In this document: piece by piece, positions 16,299 through 24,853 of the stretch | Layout: each line of letters begins with the position of its first letter | How positions within the stretch are numbered: the first letter of the stretch is position 1 | Notes under the pieces: model-generated | Databases searched by the model: none | Told to the model about the DNA's origin: nothing | Seen by the model: only the letters and a program-made list of their open reading frames with translations | DNA from: Hymenobacter latericoloratus | Lineage (GTDB): Bacteria > Bacteroidota > Bacteroidia > Cytophagales > Hymenobacteraceae | Direction: 5' to 3' | NCBI RefSeq assembly: GCF_014199535.1 | Contig: NZ_JACHNV010000003.1 | Location: 373,289 to 437,288, forward strand | DNA length: 64,000 nucleotides | Made by a program: the position numbers and the translations under genes

Positions 16299-17909
16299 TT
16301 AGCGGTAACCTGTGCTTTTTGTTATGTCGCGGTAGAGTTGAGCACCCCCCGAATGTCGTGCTGCTTGATGGGCATCAGTTCGCACTAATTGCATTTCATT
16401 GTAAAGCTTTTTCCCTTTTTTGTTAACAACCTCTGTATGATGCCAAGTGTGGTCGGGGGGGGTGGTCTTATGACCGGCTAATCTATTAGCTTCTGCAAAG
16501 TCGTCGCTGTATTTACCAGTCATCTCAATAGTAACACTGTTCTTACCTGGTCCATTATAAAGATAGCTACTGAAATCAGGGTAACCATTTTTCTTTACAG
16601 GTATCTTGAAGCCCTTAGCTTTAGCAATTGGATTTAATTTCCCACGGTACTTACTATTCGTAATAATTTTTCCACCTGCCGTTTTAAGAGACTTTAATGT
16701 TTTGCTGAGACAAACAGTAGCATTATGCACAACGAACATCCACCAGCTGACAAGGTAGGTGTGCCAGTCGGCTACCTCGAAGTTGTAGACTGTGGTAGGC
16801 TGTTCGGTGTGGTGGCTGACCTCGCTCACGGGCATGGTCAGCCCGTCGGAGCGCAGCACGGCGTCGCCCACCACCAGCTCGCCGGCTACTTTCCAGGTGC
16901 CATTGGCCCAGAACGGGTGCTCGGGTGTAGCCTGCACCACATCTGCACCCAGGCGCAGCTGCACCAGTGCATCGCTCTGCCGGCTCATCGTGTGCAGCAC
17001 CGGCTTGAGGGCCAGATCCCCCGTTTCTTCGTGCCAGGACCAGACCAAGTCGCCCGTTTTGATGTCCTCGATGTTTTTGTAGCCCCCCTCCACGGCCACG
17101 GGCGTACCGGCCGGGAAGCAGGCTGTCACGCAGATACGCGGGATTTTGGCGGCAAAGGAGCGTACGCCCGCTTTGAGTCCATTCTTGAGAGCGGCACTCT
17201 TCAGGGCCAGGGCGGCCATCTGCTTTTTGGCCAGGCCGGCGGCTACCTTGGCGCCGGCTTTCAGAGCGGTGCGCACGCCGGCCTTGGCCCCCATCATGGC
17301 GGCCGTGGCCGTGCCGAAGGTCAGCACCCCCGCTGCTACTGAGGCCACGTCCCAGACCAAGAAGGCCGCGTTCAGGGCCACGCCCATTTTGTCGCCGGTT
17401 TGGGCGGCATGGATTAGGTCCCGGCCCGAACCCCACAGCGGAATCATGCCCTCCAGCAGGCCGGCCTCGCCCACCGAGTTCTTTTCCAGCTCTGCCTGTT
17501 TGAGAGCTTCGTCGGCCTCTTCCCGGGTTTCCTTAATCTGCTGGCTCATCTCGGGCGGCATCGGTAATTGGCCCGAGGTCAGAAACTCAATTTTGCCTTG
17601 CCCCAAAGGGCAGTTGATGCAGGATCGGAACAGAAGCGTTTCGGCCCCACCTACTTTGGCCGGATACGTGTCCTGCCAAAGGGTGGGAGCGGGTACGCAT
17701 GGCACGGGTGTACCCCCGGCCTGCTGCGTGAGCTTTTTGCAGATGATGAAGGAGGGAATATTGGCGATTGGCACCTTGTCTAGCGCGTTCCCGGCTTGTA
17801 GCCCCGCAATTTTACTGGTGCGCGGCGTGGTCTGGAAGGGCATTGGTACCATGCCCTCACTGCACTGGAGTAAGGCCCCGGTAGTTATATATTCGAGCGG
17901 ATGCGGCAT
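16299..17909 (-). CDS. T6SS polymorphic toxin: DUF4280 (PAAR-like)-HINT-WHH nuclease
   Basis: The 536-residue protein is the complete effector of the island. Residues 1-115 are a DUF4280 domain, a PAAR-like tip that caps VgrG, with Cys at 16, 57, 71, 97 and 100. Residues 120-260 form an acidic helix and an Ala-rich amphipathic or hydrophobic linker. A HINT autoprocessing domain follows (Cys264 in CFPAGTP, TPEHPFW at 328-334, HN at 395-396), expected to cut just before residue 397. The C-terminal 140 residues carry the HNH/endonuclease VII-type WHH motif (W489, H490, H491), MQLV and HQAARHSGG. It should therefore be a DNase released inside target cells. It lies 37 bases after vgrG and is followed by SUKH immunity. 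Confidence 0.85.
   Translation of the reverse strand: MPHPLEYITTGALLQCSEGMVPMPFQTTPRTSKIAGLQAGNALDKVPIANIPSFIICKKLTQQAGGTPVPCVPAPTLWQDTYPAKVGGAETLLFRSCINCPLGQGKIEFLTSGQLPMPPEMSQQIKETREEADEALKQAELEKNSVGEAGLLEGMIPLWGSGRDLIHAAQTGDKMGVALNAAFLVWDVASVAAGVLTFGTATAAMMGAKAGVRTALKAGAKVAAGLAKKQMAALALKSAALKNGLKAGVRSFAAKIPRICVTACFPAGTPVAVEGGYKNIEDIKTGDLVWSWHEETGDLALKPVLHTMSRQSDALVQLRLGADVVQATPEHPFWANGTWKVAGELVVGDAVLRSDGLTMPVSEVSHHTEQPTTVYNFEVADWHTYLVSWWMFVVHNATVCLSKTLKSLKTAGGKIITNSKYRGKLNPIAKAKGFKIPVKKNGYPDFSSYLYNGPGKNSVTIEMTGKYSDDFAEANRLAGHKTTPPDHTWHHTEVVNKKGKKLYNEMQLVRTDAHQAARHSGGAQLYRDITKSTGYR
16720..17361 (-). repeat. HINT repeat, copy A (in the full-length toxin)
   Basis: This segment, encoding the linker helix plus HINT domain, has near-identical partners at 13270-13905 (full) and 15053-15325 (half). 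Differences are scattered single bases with a cluster near 16970-17030, while the toxin tips beyond it are unrelated. That makes it a natural crossover zone. Confidence 0.85.
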
Positions 17910-17946
17910 AAACGACGATTAGAAGTAACGCACGAATTCGACCAAA

Positions 17947-19776
17947 TTAAATAATATCGGTATCCTGAGACTTGATCTTTGCCTGGGCACTGGCGTTGAT
18001 CGTCAGGTTATTGCGGAAATCAGCGGTCAGGTCTTCGGCTACCATGTCCAGCGCCATTTTAGCCTCTAAGGCTACTGCTTCCTCCTGAGCCGTGACCATT
18101 ACGTTCTTCTTAGCCGTGAGGGTAATATTATTGCCGGCGGTTAGGGTAATATCCTTTTGCGCATTCAGAAGAATATCTCCGCCTGCCGTAAGGCTGATCG
18201 GGCCGTTGCTCTTAATGTTCACGCTACCGTCGCCGTTGAAGCCAACCTCAATAGCGGTGCCCTTGTTGTTGGAGTTGGAAATGACGATTTTCTGCTGGCC
18301 GGCCGTGTCGGTCATCACAAACTTGTTGCCCCCGGCAGTCTGCAGGCCCTTCAGGTTGTTCTGAGGGTTGGTGTACTTGGCGCCCTGCTTATTGCTGGGG
18401 TGGAAGAGGTTGCCCAGAATCAGGGGCTGCTCGGCGCGGTTATGCTCGTAGCCAACTAATACCTGCGACCCTACCTCCGGAGTAAACAGCTGGCCCTTCC
18501 CGTCGCCGGAGTAGGGCGTGCTGATGCGTACCCAGTCGCTTTCGGCGTCGGCGGGTTTCTCTACGGGCCAGTAGTAGCGCACGCGCACCCGGCCCAGTCG
18601 CTCGGGGTCCTGCAAATCAAATACTTCGGCCAGTTCGGGATGACCCACGGGCTGAGCGCGGTAGGGGCCCAGGGGCGGGTGCTCCGAGGACCACGGCACG
18701 GCCTCAAACATGTTGGTGTAGTTGCCCAGCTCATCCACCGTATGCACAATGGACGTGATAAAGTACTTGCCAAACGACTCCTCGCTTTCCACGTAGCTGC
18801 CCAGCCCTACCCCCGAGGCGTTGATGACACTACCGAGCTGCATGTCGGGGTTTTCGCCCCAGCCGTTGCAGCTTACCAGGTTGGTAGCGTGCTGCGACTT
18901 ATAGCGGGCGGCTACCTGCTCGGCGGTGGCCTGGCTGTCGAGGGCTACCACTGAGGGTAGTTGCATGGGGTTCGGGAACAGTCGCTCCGACTCCGAGAGA
19001 GCAAAACTGGCTAACGGGTTCTGCCCCAGCCAGCTCACGCTTTGCGAGGCTGACGAGGACTTTAGGGTCTTGTGCTGCTGCAGGTTGTACTGCGACACGA
19101 CAAAGGCCGAGTGGCGCAGCGAGATGTTCAGGTTAAAAGAGGCGCGCACCCCGTCGCTGATAAAGTCGATTTCCTTGCCCGCGGGCCGGCCCAGCTGCAG
19201 CTGCTTGCCATCGTAATAAAACCACTCGCCGTACTGGGCGGCCAGGCGGTGCAGAAAGGCAAAGTTGCTTTCGTCGTACTGCGCCAGGTAGGGAATGGGG
19301 GCCGTGTGCTTGGGCTGGGCGCGCAGGCCCAGCAGGTCGGCGGGGTAGGGCTGCAGCACTTTCTTGAAAATGGCCGCCAAACCTTGCTTCAGGAACGTGC
19401 GGCGCACGGGAGCGTCTTCCAGCAGGTAGGTGGGGCTGTAGCCCTGCACCTGAAACGAGCCGGTCAGGTCGCCCTGGTTGCCTACCTCTATCTGCGTGAC
19501 AATGCCCTGGAAGGCGAAGTCGAAGTCGGTTTTGCCGCCGTTGCCCAAAGCGCCCAGCAAATCGTCGGCGGTGCCGAACGAAATGGTGATGCTCTTGCCG
19601 CACAGCTCCTTGTGCGCCTTCGAGAGGAAGGTGCCCGTGTTGCCCTCCAGCCGATCAAAGGGGATGTTCAGGCTGAAATGATGGTGCCCGAACAAGGATT
19701 GACTAATGGATAAGCTGGTAAACTCCAGAATTTCTTTACCCCCAATCTGAATGCGGGTATCTACCTGTAGTGCCAT
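17947..19776 (-). CDS. vgrG: T6SS spike protein VgrG (TssI)
   Basis: The 609-residue protein has the VgrG order: a gp27-like region (about 1-370, with the ESNFAFLHRLAAQYGEWFYYDGKQL signature), a gp5 OB-fold (about 385-470, LGRVRVRYYWP and TPEVGSQVLVGYEHN) and a C-terminal beta-helix of short repeats (ISLTAGGDILLNAQKDITLTAGNN). It forms the puncturing spike and carries PAAR-like toxins. There is no extra C-terminal effector domain. It sits between the YkuD/lipoprotein operon upstream and the DUF4280-HINT toxin 37 bases downstream, so both sets of genes are likely its cargo. Confidence 0.92.
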   Translation of the reverse strand: MALQVDTRIQIGGKEILEFTSLSISQSLFGHHHFSLNIPFDRLEGNTGTFLSKAHKELCGKSITISFGTADDLLGALGNGGKTDFDFAFQGIVTQIEVGNQGDLTGSFQVQGYSPTYLLEDAPVRRTFLKQGLAAIFKKVLQPYPADLLGLRAQPKHTAPIPYLAQYDESNFAFLHRLAAQYGEWFYYDGKQLQLGRPAGKEIDFISDGVRASFNLNISLRHSAFVVSQYNLQQHKTLKSSSASQSVSWLGQNPLASFALSESERLFPNPMQLPSVVALDSQATAEQVAARYKSQHATNLVSCNGWGENPDMQLGSVINASGVGLGSYVESEESFGKYFITSIVHTVDELGNYTNMFEAVPWSSEHPPLGPYRAQPVGHPELAEVFDLQDPERLGRVRVRYYWPVEKPADAESDWVRISTPYSGDGKGQLFTPEVGSQVLVGYEHNRAEQPLILGNLFHPSNKQGAKYTNPQNNLKGLQTAGGNKFVMTDTAGQQKIVISNSNNKGTAIEVGFNGDGSVNIKSNGPISLTAGGDILLNAQKDITLTAGNNITLTAKKNVMVTAQEEAVALEAKMALDMVAEDLTADFRNNLTINASAQAKIKSQDTDII

Positions 19777-19912
19777 ATACGTGAGAAAGGAATGTGCAAC
19801 AACTAGCGTTAGGTGGAGGGTAGGGTTATGCTGATATCAGGGTTGAGCTCGTGCGCTGGCGGAGTTAGTTGCCCTGGAAAATACGCGTACAAAGTAATGT
19901 GGATAAGGAATA

Positions 19913-20575
19913 CTATTGTTCATAGGCTGACAGCATAATGCTGTGAATCATTGATGAATCGGGGTAGTTGGGGGCAGGCATGGTGGCTCTAATCTGCACT
20001 TGCCTTCCCTTAGCAGAGGGGTGATAGTCAAATAAGACAGGGTGCCTCTGCCAGCGAGCATCTTTTACTTCCATAACCGGACCTGCCTTACCCTGCCCGA
20101 ACACGTGCCGTAGATTTCCCAAGGCTGTTAGCTGATCTGGCGGAGCAGGATAAACCTTTTTGTTTTGCGCCGTATCAGAGCTAGGAGCAGGGTGATAGGC
20201 TGAGATGAATACAGTTTCAGGTTGCTGCTCTTGGTTCATATATACCTGTACTGTATAATCAGATAAAACTATAGTAAAGAAACTATTGTCTGAATGTGAG
20301 ATAGTTCCATTGCCATACTGGCGGCTTTTGGGCGTAGTAAAACGCGCCCTACGGGCCATCTGATGGGCATAGTGGATTACTGCCTGCACTGGGGTGGGGT
20401 GAGGTGGTTTGGAAAGGACAATGTTTTTTGAATCGGATGTAGGACCGCAACTGAATACACCACCTAGAAGCAGGGCTATTCCGGTGAAGACGCACAGGGT
20501 GCGAACGATGGTCTCCCGGTATGTTGCGGGTTCTAGTCGTCTCTGTTGTGCTTTTGGAAACAGTTGGTGTAGCAT
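19913..20575 (-). CDS. Lipoprotein, putative periplasmic immunity protein (paralogue 2)
   Basis: The 220-residue protein has a hydrophobic stretch ending in the lipobox GVFSC (Cys43), so it should be an envelope lipoprotein. The 22-residue extension before the signal is unusually long; the only ATG is the one used, and a shorter alternative-codon start is possible. After the Cys comes a Pro-rich spacer, then a domain that aligns along its length with the neighbouring lipoprotein: HYAHQMARRARFTTPKSRQYG, LGNLRHVFGQGK and a final YPDSSMIHSIM. It starts 10 bases after that gene. Two copies of a lipoprotein after a peptidoglycan-enzyme gene suggest immunity, which is inference. Confidence 0.55.
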   Translation of the reverse strand: MLHQLFPKAQQRRLEPATYRETIVRTLCVFTGIALLLGGVFSCGPTSDSKNIVLSKPPHPTPVQAVIHYAHQMARRARFTTPKSRQYGNGTISHSDNSFFTIVLSDYTVQVYMNQEQQPETVFISAYHPAPSSDTAQNKKVYPAPPDQLTALGNLRHVFGQGKAGPVMEVKDARWQRHPVLFDYHPSAKGRQVQIRATMPAPNYPDSSMIHSIMLSAYEQ

Positions 20576-20585
20576 AGCAGCTGCT

Positions 20586-21185
20586 TTATTTCTCTACCGA
20601 GATAGAATGCACCATGGCGGAGTCGGAATACTCAGGAGTAAACATCATGGCCCGAATTCTGGCTTCCCGACCACCGGGGGCAAGCAAGTAGCTGAACTCC
20701 ACTGGATAGCGCCGCCATTCTTCCTGCCGTCTGAGTACGGCTGGTTTGATCTGGCCTTCGCCGAAAACACGGCGCAGTTCCCCTAACCGAACTAATCTCT
20801 CTGGTTCAGGGAGGGAGGCTACCTCCGGGGCCTCTGCCTGTGGGTCTTTACGCGCCGTGATGTAAACGGATTCTAGCTGTTGCTCGGCATTCAGGATGGC
20901 CGTGACGGTGCAAGTACCCGGAGTGAGGATGTACATGGTGCTGTCTGAGTTCAGGCTAGGCAAGGTGTCGCCGCCATAAAAACGACTAGCAGGAGTGGTC
21001 AGACGGGTTCCTTTCGCTATTTGGACAGCATAGTGCCCTACCACCTCTACTACGCTGGGAGTGCGTTCCGGAGTAGGTGAAGTAGCCTTAGCAGTAGCTG
21101 GTTCCCTTTTTTCAGTGCAGCCCAGCCCCAGGCAAAGACTCAGCACCAGCGCCCCGTTCCCTAAGCTGACAAGGATTTTCTGCAT
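20586..21185 (-). CDS. Lipoprotein, putative periplasmic immunity protein (paralogue 1)
   Basis: Starting at the ATG at 21185 gives a clean lipoprotein signal (MQKILVSLGNGALVLSLCLG then LGC, Cys23); an ATG 24 bases upstream would spoil it. The mature part has a Pro/Thr-rich spacer and a domain shared with the next gene: VVGHYAVQIAKGTRLTTPASR, LVRLGELRRVFGEGQ and EYSDSAMVHSISV. It begins 7 bases after the stop of the YkuD gene, so the two are in one operon. No known family was recognised. The location suits an immunity protein facing a peptidoglycan-acting effector in the periplasm. Confidence 0.55.
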   Translation of the reverse strand: MQKILVSLGNGALVLSLCLGLGCTEKREPATAKATSPTPERTPSVVEVVGHYAVQIAKGTRLTTPASRFYGGDTLPSLNSDSTMYILTPGTCTVTAILNAEQQLESVYITARKDPQAEAPEVASLPEPERLVRLGELRRVFGEGQIKPAVLRRQEEWRRYPVEFSYLLAPGGREARIRAMMFTPEYSDSAMVHSISVEK

Positions 21186-21192
21186 AAGCCCG

Positions 21193-22011
21193 CTACTTCT
21201 TGACCACATTGTACAAGGCTATTTTCTTGGCCCCCGGGAAAAAATGAATTTCCTGCCCGACACTGCCCTCTGGCTTTTCGAAGCCTCGGGGAACCAAGGT
21301 GACGGCATAGTCATGAATCTGGAGAGTGGCGCCCACTTTCAGGATGCCTTTTTTGACCCAATCCTGCACGACATTGGGAACCATATGCACGCACCCATGC
21401 GACGTGCCCGGCTGCATAGTTACTTTCCGGTGCAACTCGCGGTTGAGCACGTTTACCATTTCGTAGTAAGAGGTTGTGTGCAGAAAATCACTTAGCAACT
21501 CCTCCTTTTTTACGCCACGCTTCGGGTTGCTGTCCAGCTTCCGGTTTCCATTGTAGTCAACGAAATACTTGATGGCTACTTGTCCGAAGTCATTCAGCAT
21601 CCAGTACTTGGGCAGTGCTCCGCCCCAACTTCCGGGCAGAAACTCTTTTTCGCCCATACCGAATTGCCGTTTCAGCCAGCTGCTCATGCTCGCGTATTCC
21701 CGCTCAAGCTCCTTTCTGGCTCCGGCCGGGTCAGTCAGAAAATCGTCGCGCCAGCTTCGGAGGGTATGTAAATGCACCCAGCGGCCATTGATCTGGACTT
21801 CCACGTACTTCTTGGCATCCAGCCGAATGGGGGCTCCCCAGGGAATAACGGAGTAGCGCCATTTAGAGCTACTGACGTGTGGCCCAACGCTACCGATAAC
21901 AAACCGGCCGTGCCGGGTGGAAGTATAGTCTTTACCCGGTGCATAAGGAGCGCCGGCCGGGCCGCCTTCGGCATCAAAAACGGTTCCGGGAATAAGGGTG
22001 AAGCTATACAT
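21193..22011 (-). CDS. YkuD (L,D-transpeptidase fold) protein, candidate T6SS peptidoglycan effector
   Basis: The 272-residue protein (ATG at 22011; a TTG nine bases upstream is the alternative) has the YkuD catalytic motif: TSHGCVHM with His205 and Cys207, and an earlier conserved His in the FLHTTSYYEM segment. YkuD enzymes act on meso-diaminopimelate peptides of peptidoglycan. There is no signal peptide or membrane segment, so it cannot reach the periplasm by Sec, which fits export by the T6SS. The N-terminal half (FVIGSVGP, WGAPIRLDAKKYVEVQINGRW) is SH3-like or a small beta domain. Downstream come two lipoproteins and vgrG. Salmonella Tlde1 is a known T6SS effector of related chemistry; direct homology is not claimed. 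Confidence 0.7.
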   Translation of the reverse strand: MYSFTLIPGTVFDAEGGPAGAPYAPGKDYTSTRHGRFVIGSVGPHVSSSKWRYSVIPWGAPIRLDAKKYVEVQINGRWVHLHTLRSWRDDFLTDPAGARKELEREYASMSSWLKRQFGMGEKEFLPGSWGGALPKYWMLNDFGQVAIKYFVDYNGNRKLDSNPKRGVKKEELLSDFLHTTSYYEMVNVLNRELHRKVTMQPGTSHGCVHMVPNVVQDWVKKGILKVGATLQIHDYAVTLVPRGFEKPEGSVGQEIHFFPGAKKIALYNVVKK

Positions 22012-22517
22012 AGGATGCAAGGTCTAGCGTAAATTACTGGTTGATTGCCCTTTTACAAGAAAACCACTTACCCGTTGGCCTCAACTGGCCTCCCAAGCGG
22101 CGCATACCACCTTGCCCGCACAGCCGGGGGTAGGGAACCAGGCCACTGCACCGGCGAGGAACTGCACTGCATTCAATACAGTAATGCGCTTCTGCAAAGA
22201 GGCAACTGGACAAATCATAGGAAATATCAATAATATGGTAGCCCGCCAAGATAGAAAACTTTGCCGTATGGGCTTCGCCCACACCACCCTAAGGGCCTGA
22301 TCTTCTCCAGTGCCAAAGCAAGGATAAACCAAGGGTAGTGCTCGGCAAACCGGCTTTTTAGCTCGCTAAGCGGATTTTGCTGCCACTTCTGCCGTCGGCG
22401 GCTAAGCCAGCGGGGCAGGGCGTATAAAATTGCGGTAGTGGCGGCCGGCACACGGGTATGGGGTGGGGTTTCGGCAGCCGGAAAGCAGCCGCGCAAGAAT
22501 TTGACGGCCCGCGCTTG
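22012..22517. other. 506-base gap without a convincing gene
   Basis: Several short frames exist on both strands but none has recognisable homology, good codon pattern or a sensible start. The segment separates the toxin island from chromosomal genes and may contain the promoter of the YkuD operon close to 22020-22080. The minus-strand stretch around 22300-22430 reads like the tail of a protein (LYALPRWLSRRRQKWQQ) and may be a decayed gene end. Confidence 0.35.
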
Positions 22518-23198
22518 TTACAAGGCCCGGCCGTCCCAGGTGCCCTCGGTGCGCACCACCTGAAACCGGGCGAACAGCTCCTCGCCGTACCAGTTCTCCT
22601 GTCGGGTGAGCTTGATGACCTGCTTGTGCTTTTCGCTGCGGTAGGCGTAGTCCTGCATGGCCTGCTGCGATTCCCAGAGGCTGAACGTGGCCTGCCGTAC
22701 TACCGGCAGCTCGCCCAGCCCAATGGCGGCCTGCACGCCGGGCGCGTGGGCCACGGTGGCGCTGGTAGGAGCCACGTAGCGCCAGAAGCGGGGCGTTTTC
22801 TGCCACCGGATAGAGGCGCGGGTGAGCACCGCCACGGGGCCGGAGGGTTCGGCGGTTTCGGAGGGGTAGGCGAAGGGGTTCTGCCCATCCCACAGGCCGT
22901 GCGACTTCAGGGGAGCTAACTCGGCGGTCCAGATTTCGGCGGTGCGCTGCCGGTACTGCTGCCACAAGGGGTGCTCGGCAAAGAAGCGGGCGGCCGCTGC
23001 TTCCGATTCCCACACGGCCATGAAACCGTAGCGCCGCAGGTTGGGCAGCGCTCCGAAGCCGCCGGCCCCGCTCCCGAGCAGCTTCTGAAACCGCAGGCCT
23101 GCTACCCGTTGCAGCGGCCGCTGGGCGGTGCCCATCTGCGCAAATCCCCAGCGTTTCTGGTCGGGCCGCAGGGTAAGAATGGAAAGGGTAGTAAGCAC
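22518..23198 (-). CDS. CrtA-like spheroidene monooxygenase family protein
   Basis: The 226-residue protein (GTG start) resembles the CrtA/spheroidene monooxygenase family. The recognisable parts are KLLGSGAGGFGALPNLRRYG, AVWESEAAAARFFAEHPLW and LKSHGLWDGQNPF in the N-terminal half, a basic middle and FSLWESQQAMQDYAYRSEKH in the C-terminal half, which repeats the ferredoxin-like dimeric alpha-beta barrel pattern. CrtA introduces keto groups at the C-2 position of acyclic carotenoids. Pink/red Hymenobacter-type bacteria make 2'-oxo carotenoids, so the role is plausible. No other carotenoid gene is adjacent, and family members outside photosynthetic bacteria may act on other substrates. Confidence 0.65.
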   Translation of the reverse strand: MLTTLSILTLRPDQKRWGFAQMGTAQRPLQRVAGLRFQKLLGSGAGGFGALPNLRRYGFMAVWESEAAAARFFAEHPLWQQYRQRTAEIWTAELAPLKSHGLWDGQNPFAYPSETAEPSGPVAVLTRASIRWQKTPRFWRYVAPTSATVAHAPGVQAAIGLGELPVVRQATFSLWESQQAMQDYAYRSEKHKQVIKLTRQENWYGEELFARFQVVRTEGTWDGRAL

Positions 23199-23283
23199 GA
23201 TGAAAGGGGATAATAAGGACTCTGAACCCTCTGCGCAAGCCTCCGCGCTCCTCTGCTGGAACCGACGCCGGCACGAAACAACA

Positions 23284-23312
23284 AAAAAGGCCGGAATTGC
23301 TTCCGGCCTTTG
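23284..23312 (-). terminator. Terminator after the PPOX-fold gene
   Basis: AAAGGCCGGAA and its complement form a perfect 11-bp stem around a TTGC-like loop, followed on the minus strand by a run of T. It lies 24 bases beyond the stop of the PPOX-fold gene and separates it from the CrtA-like gene. Confidence 0.75.
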
Positions 23313-23335
23313 CCATGCTAGAGGGGGTAGCCCTT

Positions 23336-23845
23336 CTAGCTTGGGGTTACTTTAGCGTGCTCGTCGCCGGTGGGCTGGTACCGCTCACCGGTCGCCACGG
23401 CCTTCACGTAGCCGAAAGCCCGCACCAGCACGCTGCTGGGCTGGTCCCAATACTCGCCCCGGTCGATGCTGATTTTCAGCAGGGCAATGTTGGGGTCCTC
23501 GGGGCCTTTCGGGAACCAGGCCCGCAGGCCCTCGCTCCACAGCTCCTTGATCTTGGCCTGATCGGTGACAATAGAAGCCGTGCCGGAAATGGACACGTAG
23601 AGGTTGTCGTCGGGCTTGGAGTAGCCCAGGTTTACGTGCTGGTCTTTGCGCACCTCGTAAATCTTGGCCGAATCTTTCTCAGTGAAAAACCACAGAATGC
23701 CATCGGCCTCGGGCTTGTGCGTGTACATGGGACGGCTATGCAGGCCACCTTCCGCGTCGGCGGTGGTCAGCATGGCAATCTTGATATCCTGGATTCGTTC
23801 GATCAGCTTGGTCACGTCGTGACTTTGGGCAACTTGCTCAGCCAT
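23336..23845 (-). CDS. Pyridoxamine 5'-phosphate oxidase-fold protein (general stress protein 26 type)
   Basis: This 169-residue protein has the split-barrel flavin-binding fold of the general stress protein 26/PPOX group: DIKIAMLTTADAEGGLHSRPM (residues 20-40), WFFTEKDSAK and VNLGYSKPDDNLYVSISGTA. Such proteins bind FMN/FAD or heme and are often induced by general stress, but enzyme activity is generally unknown. It is a single gene with its own terminator, divergent from the ACP phosphodiesterase gene. Confidence 0.8.
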   Translation of the reverse strand: MAEQVAQSHDVTKLIERIQDIKIAMLTTADAEGGLHSRPMYTHKPEADGILWFFTEKDSAKIYEVRKDQHVNLGYSKPDDNLYVSISGTASIVTDQAKIKELWSEGLRAWFPKGPEDPNIALLKISIDRGEYWDQPSSVLVRAFGYVKAVATGERYQPTGDEHAKVTPS

Positions 23846-23947
23846 TATGGTCAGGTTTTGGTTTTGGTAGAGTAGGATGGTTCAGGAAATACGCGCCCCG
23901 CGCCCGAAGGTTCAGTTGTGCCATCTTTGCCCATCGTACACCTGCCC

Positions 23948-24571
23948 ATGAACTTCCTGGCCCATCTGCTGCTTTCCGGCTCGCCGGCTACTACCCCTCA
24001 TTACGCCGACATCGTGGTGGGCAACTTCGCCGCCGAGGCCGTGCGTGGCCGGGCCGGTCTGCTGGCCTACCCCGAAACCGTGCAGCAAGGCATTCGGCTC
24101 CACCGCTTTATCGACTCCTTCACCGATGCCCACCCGGCCGTGCGCCGCACCACGGCCCGCCTGCGCGCGGCGGGCCTAGGCAAGTGGGCCGGGGTAGTAG
24201 CCGACGTAGGTTACGACCACCTGCTGGCCCGCGACTTCGCCCGCTACCACCCCGATGCGGCCGAACCCCTGCCGATTTTTGCCCAGCGTATGTACGCCCT
24301 GCTCCACCTTCGCCGCCAGGAGCTGCCCGAGCGCCTGCAGGAAATGCTGCACTACATGCGCCTTCATAATTGGCTGACCGGCTACGCCCACCCCGCCGGC
24401 CTGGAGCGGGCCTTGTTGGGCCTTTCGCGCCGGGTGCCCGCCGCGGCCGTGCTGGTTACCGGCGGTGCCGCGTTTCTGGCGGAGCTACCCACGTATGAGC
24501 AGGATTTCCGGGAGTTCTGGCCGGAGCTGCGGGTGGGGGTAGCGGCGGTTATTAGGACAGAGAAGGGCTAG
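23948..24571 (+). CDS. Acyl carrier protein phosphodiesterase (AcpH family)
   Basis: The ATG at 23948 (MNFLAHLLLSG) gives 207 residues and the family's conserved start; an upstream ATG was rejected because it adds ten unrelated residues. Metal-binding and active-site features of the ACP phosphodiesterase/HD-like family are present: MNFLAHLLLS, GIRLHRFIDSFTDAHP, and DVGYDHLLARDF. The enzyme removes the 4'-phosphopantetheine group from holo-ACP. It is monocistronic and divergent from the PPOX-fold gene. Confidence 0.85.
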   Translation: MNFLAHLLLSGSPATTPHYADIVVGNFAAEAVRGRAGLLAYPETVQQGIRLHRFIDSFTDAHPAVRRTTARLRAAGLGKWAGVVADVGYDHLLARDFARYHPDAAEPLPIFAQRMYALLHLRRQELPERLQEMLHYMRLHNWLTGYAHPAGLERALLGLSRRVPAAAVLVTGGAAFLAELPTYEQDFREFWPELRVGVAAVIRTEKG

Positions 24572-24615
24572 CAGGCTACCGGCTTCAACTGCATTGAGCG
24601 TCAAATATCCTTCTG

Positions 24616-24852
24616 TCAATGGCGAAAAATAGGTGGATTGGCCCGGTTACAATACTCTATTGGCACAGTCCAGACCTCTGGTACAAGGTTTCCAGAACCT
24701 CCCTCTGATATACGCTGCTGGGCATCGGCTCCAAACCAAACGGCAACATGGCTAGCCTCTGGCGTATCCTCATTCGGTTCAATACCGACAACTACCCCAA
24801 TCAATCCGTCCAGTTCAATGAAATTTCCAACCGCAACCTCATGAATTTCCAT
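24616..24852 (-). CDS. Small conserved hypothetical protein
   Basis: A 78-residue protein starting at the ATG at 24852 (MEIHEVAVGNFIELDGLIGV); an earlier in-frame ATG at 24870 would overlap the upstream gene. It begins one base after the stop of the lipoprotein gene, so it is probably translationally coupled. The sequence reads as a small beta-rich domain (GVVVGIEP, VAVWFGADAQQRI, PEVWTVPIEYC). I do not recognise a characterised family and no function is proposed. Confidence 0.55.
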   Translation of the reverse strand: MEIHEVAVGNFIELDGLIGVVVGIEPNEDTPEASHVAVWFGADAQQRISEGGSGNLVPEVWTVPIEYCNRANPPIFRH

Positions 24853-24853
24853 A

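Noticed and set aside
12986..17361. HINT copies as inteins in host genes
   Set aside because: They lie between a PAAR-like or linker region and a toxin tip with immunity genes after them, the layout of polymorphic toxins, and no flanking extein is present.
22034..22496. Short minus-strand frames in the 22.0-22.5 kb gap
   Set aside because: No homology, poor starts, mutually overlapping; at most a decayed gene end.
23918..23947. Upstream ATG for the ACP phosphodiesterase
   Set aside because: Adds ten residues before the conserved MNFLAHLLLS start.
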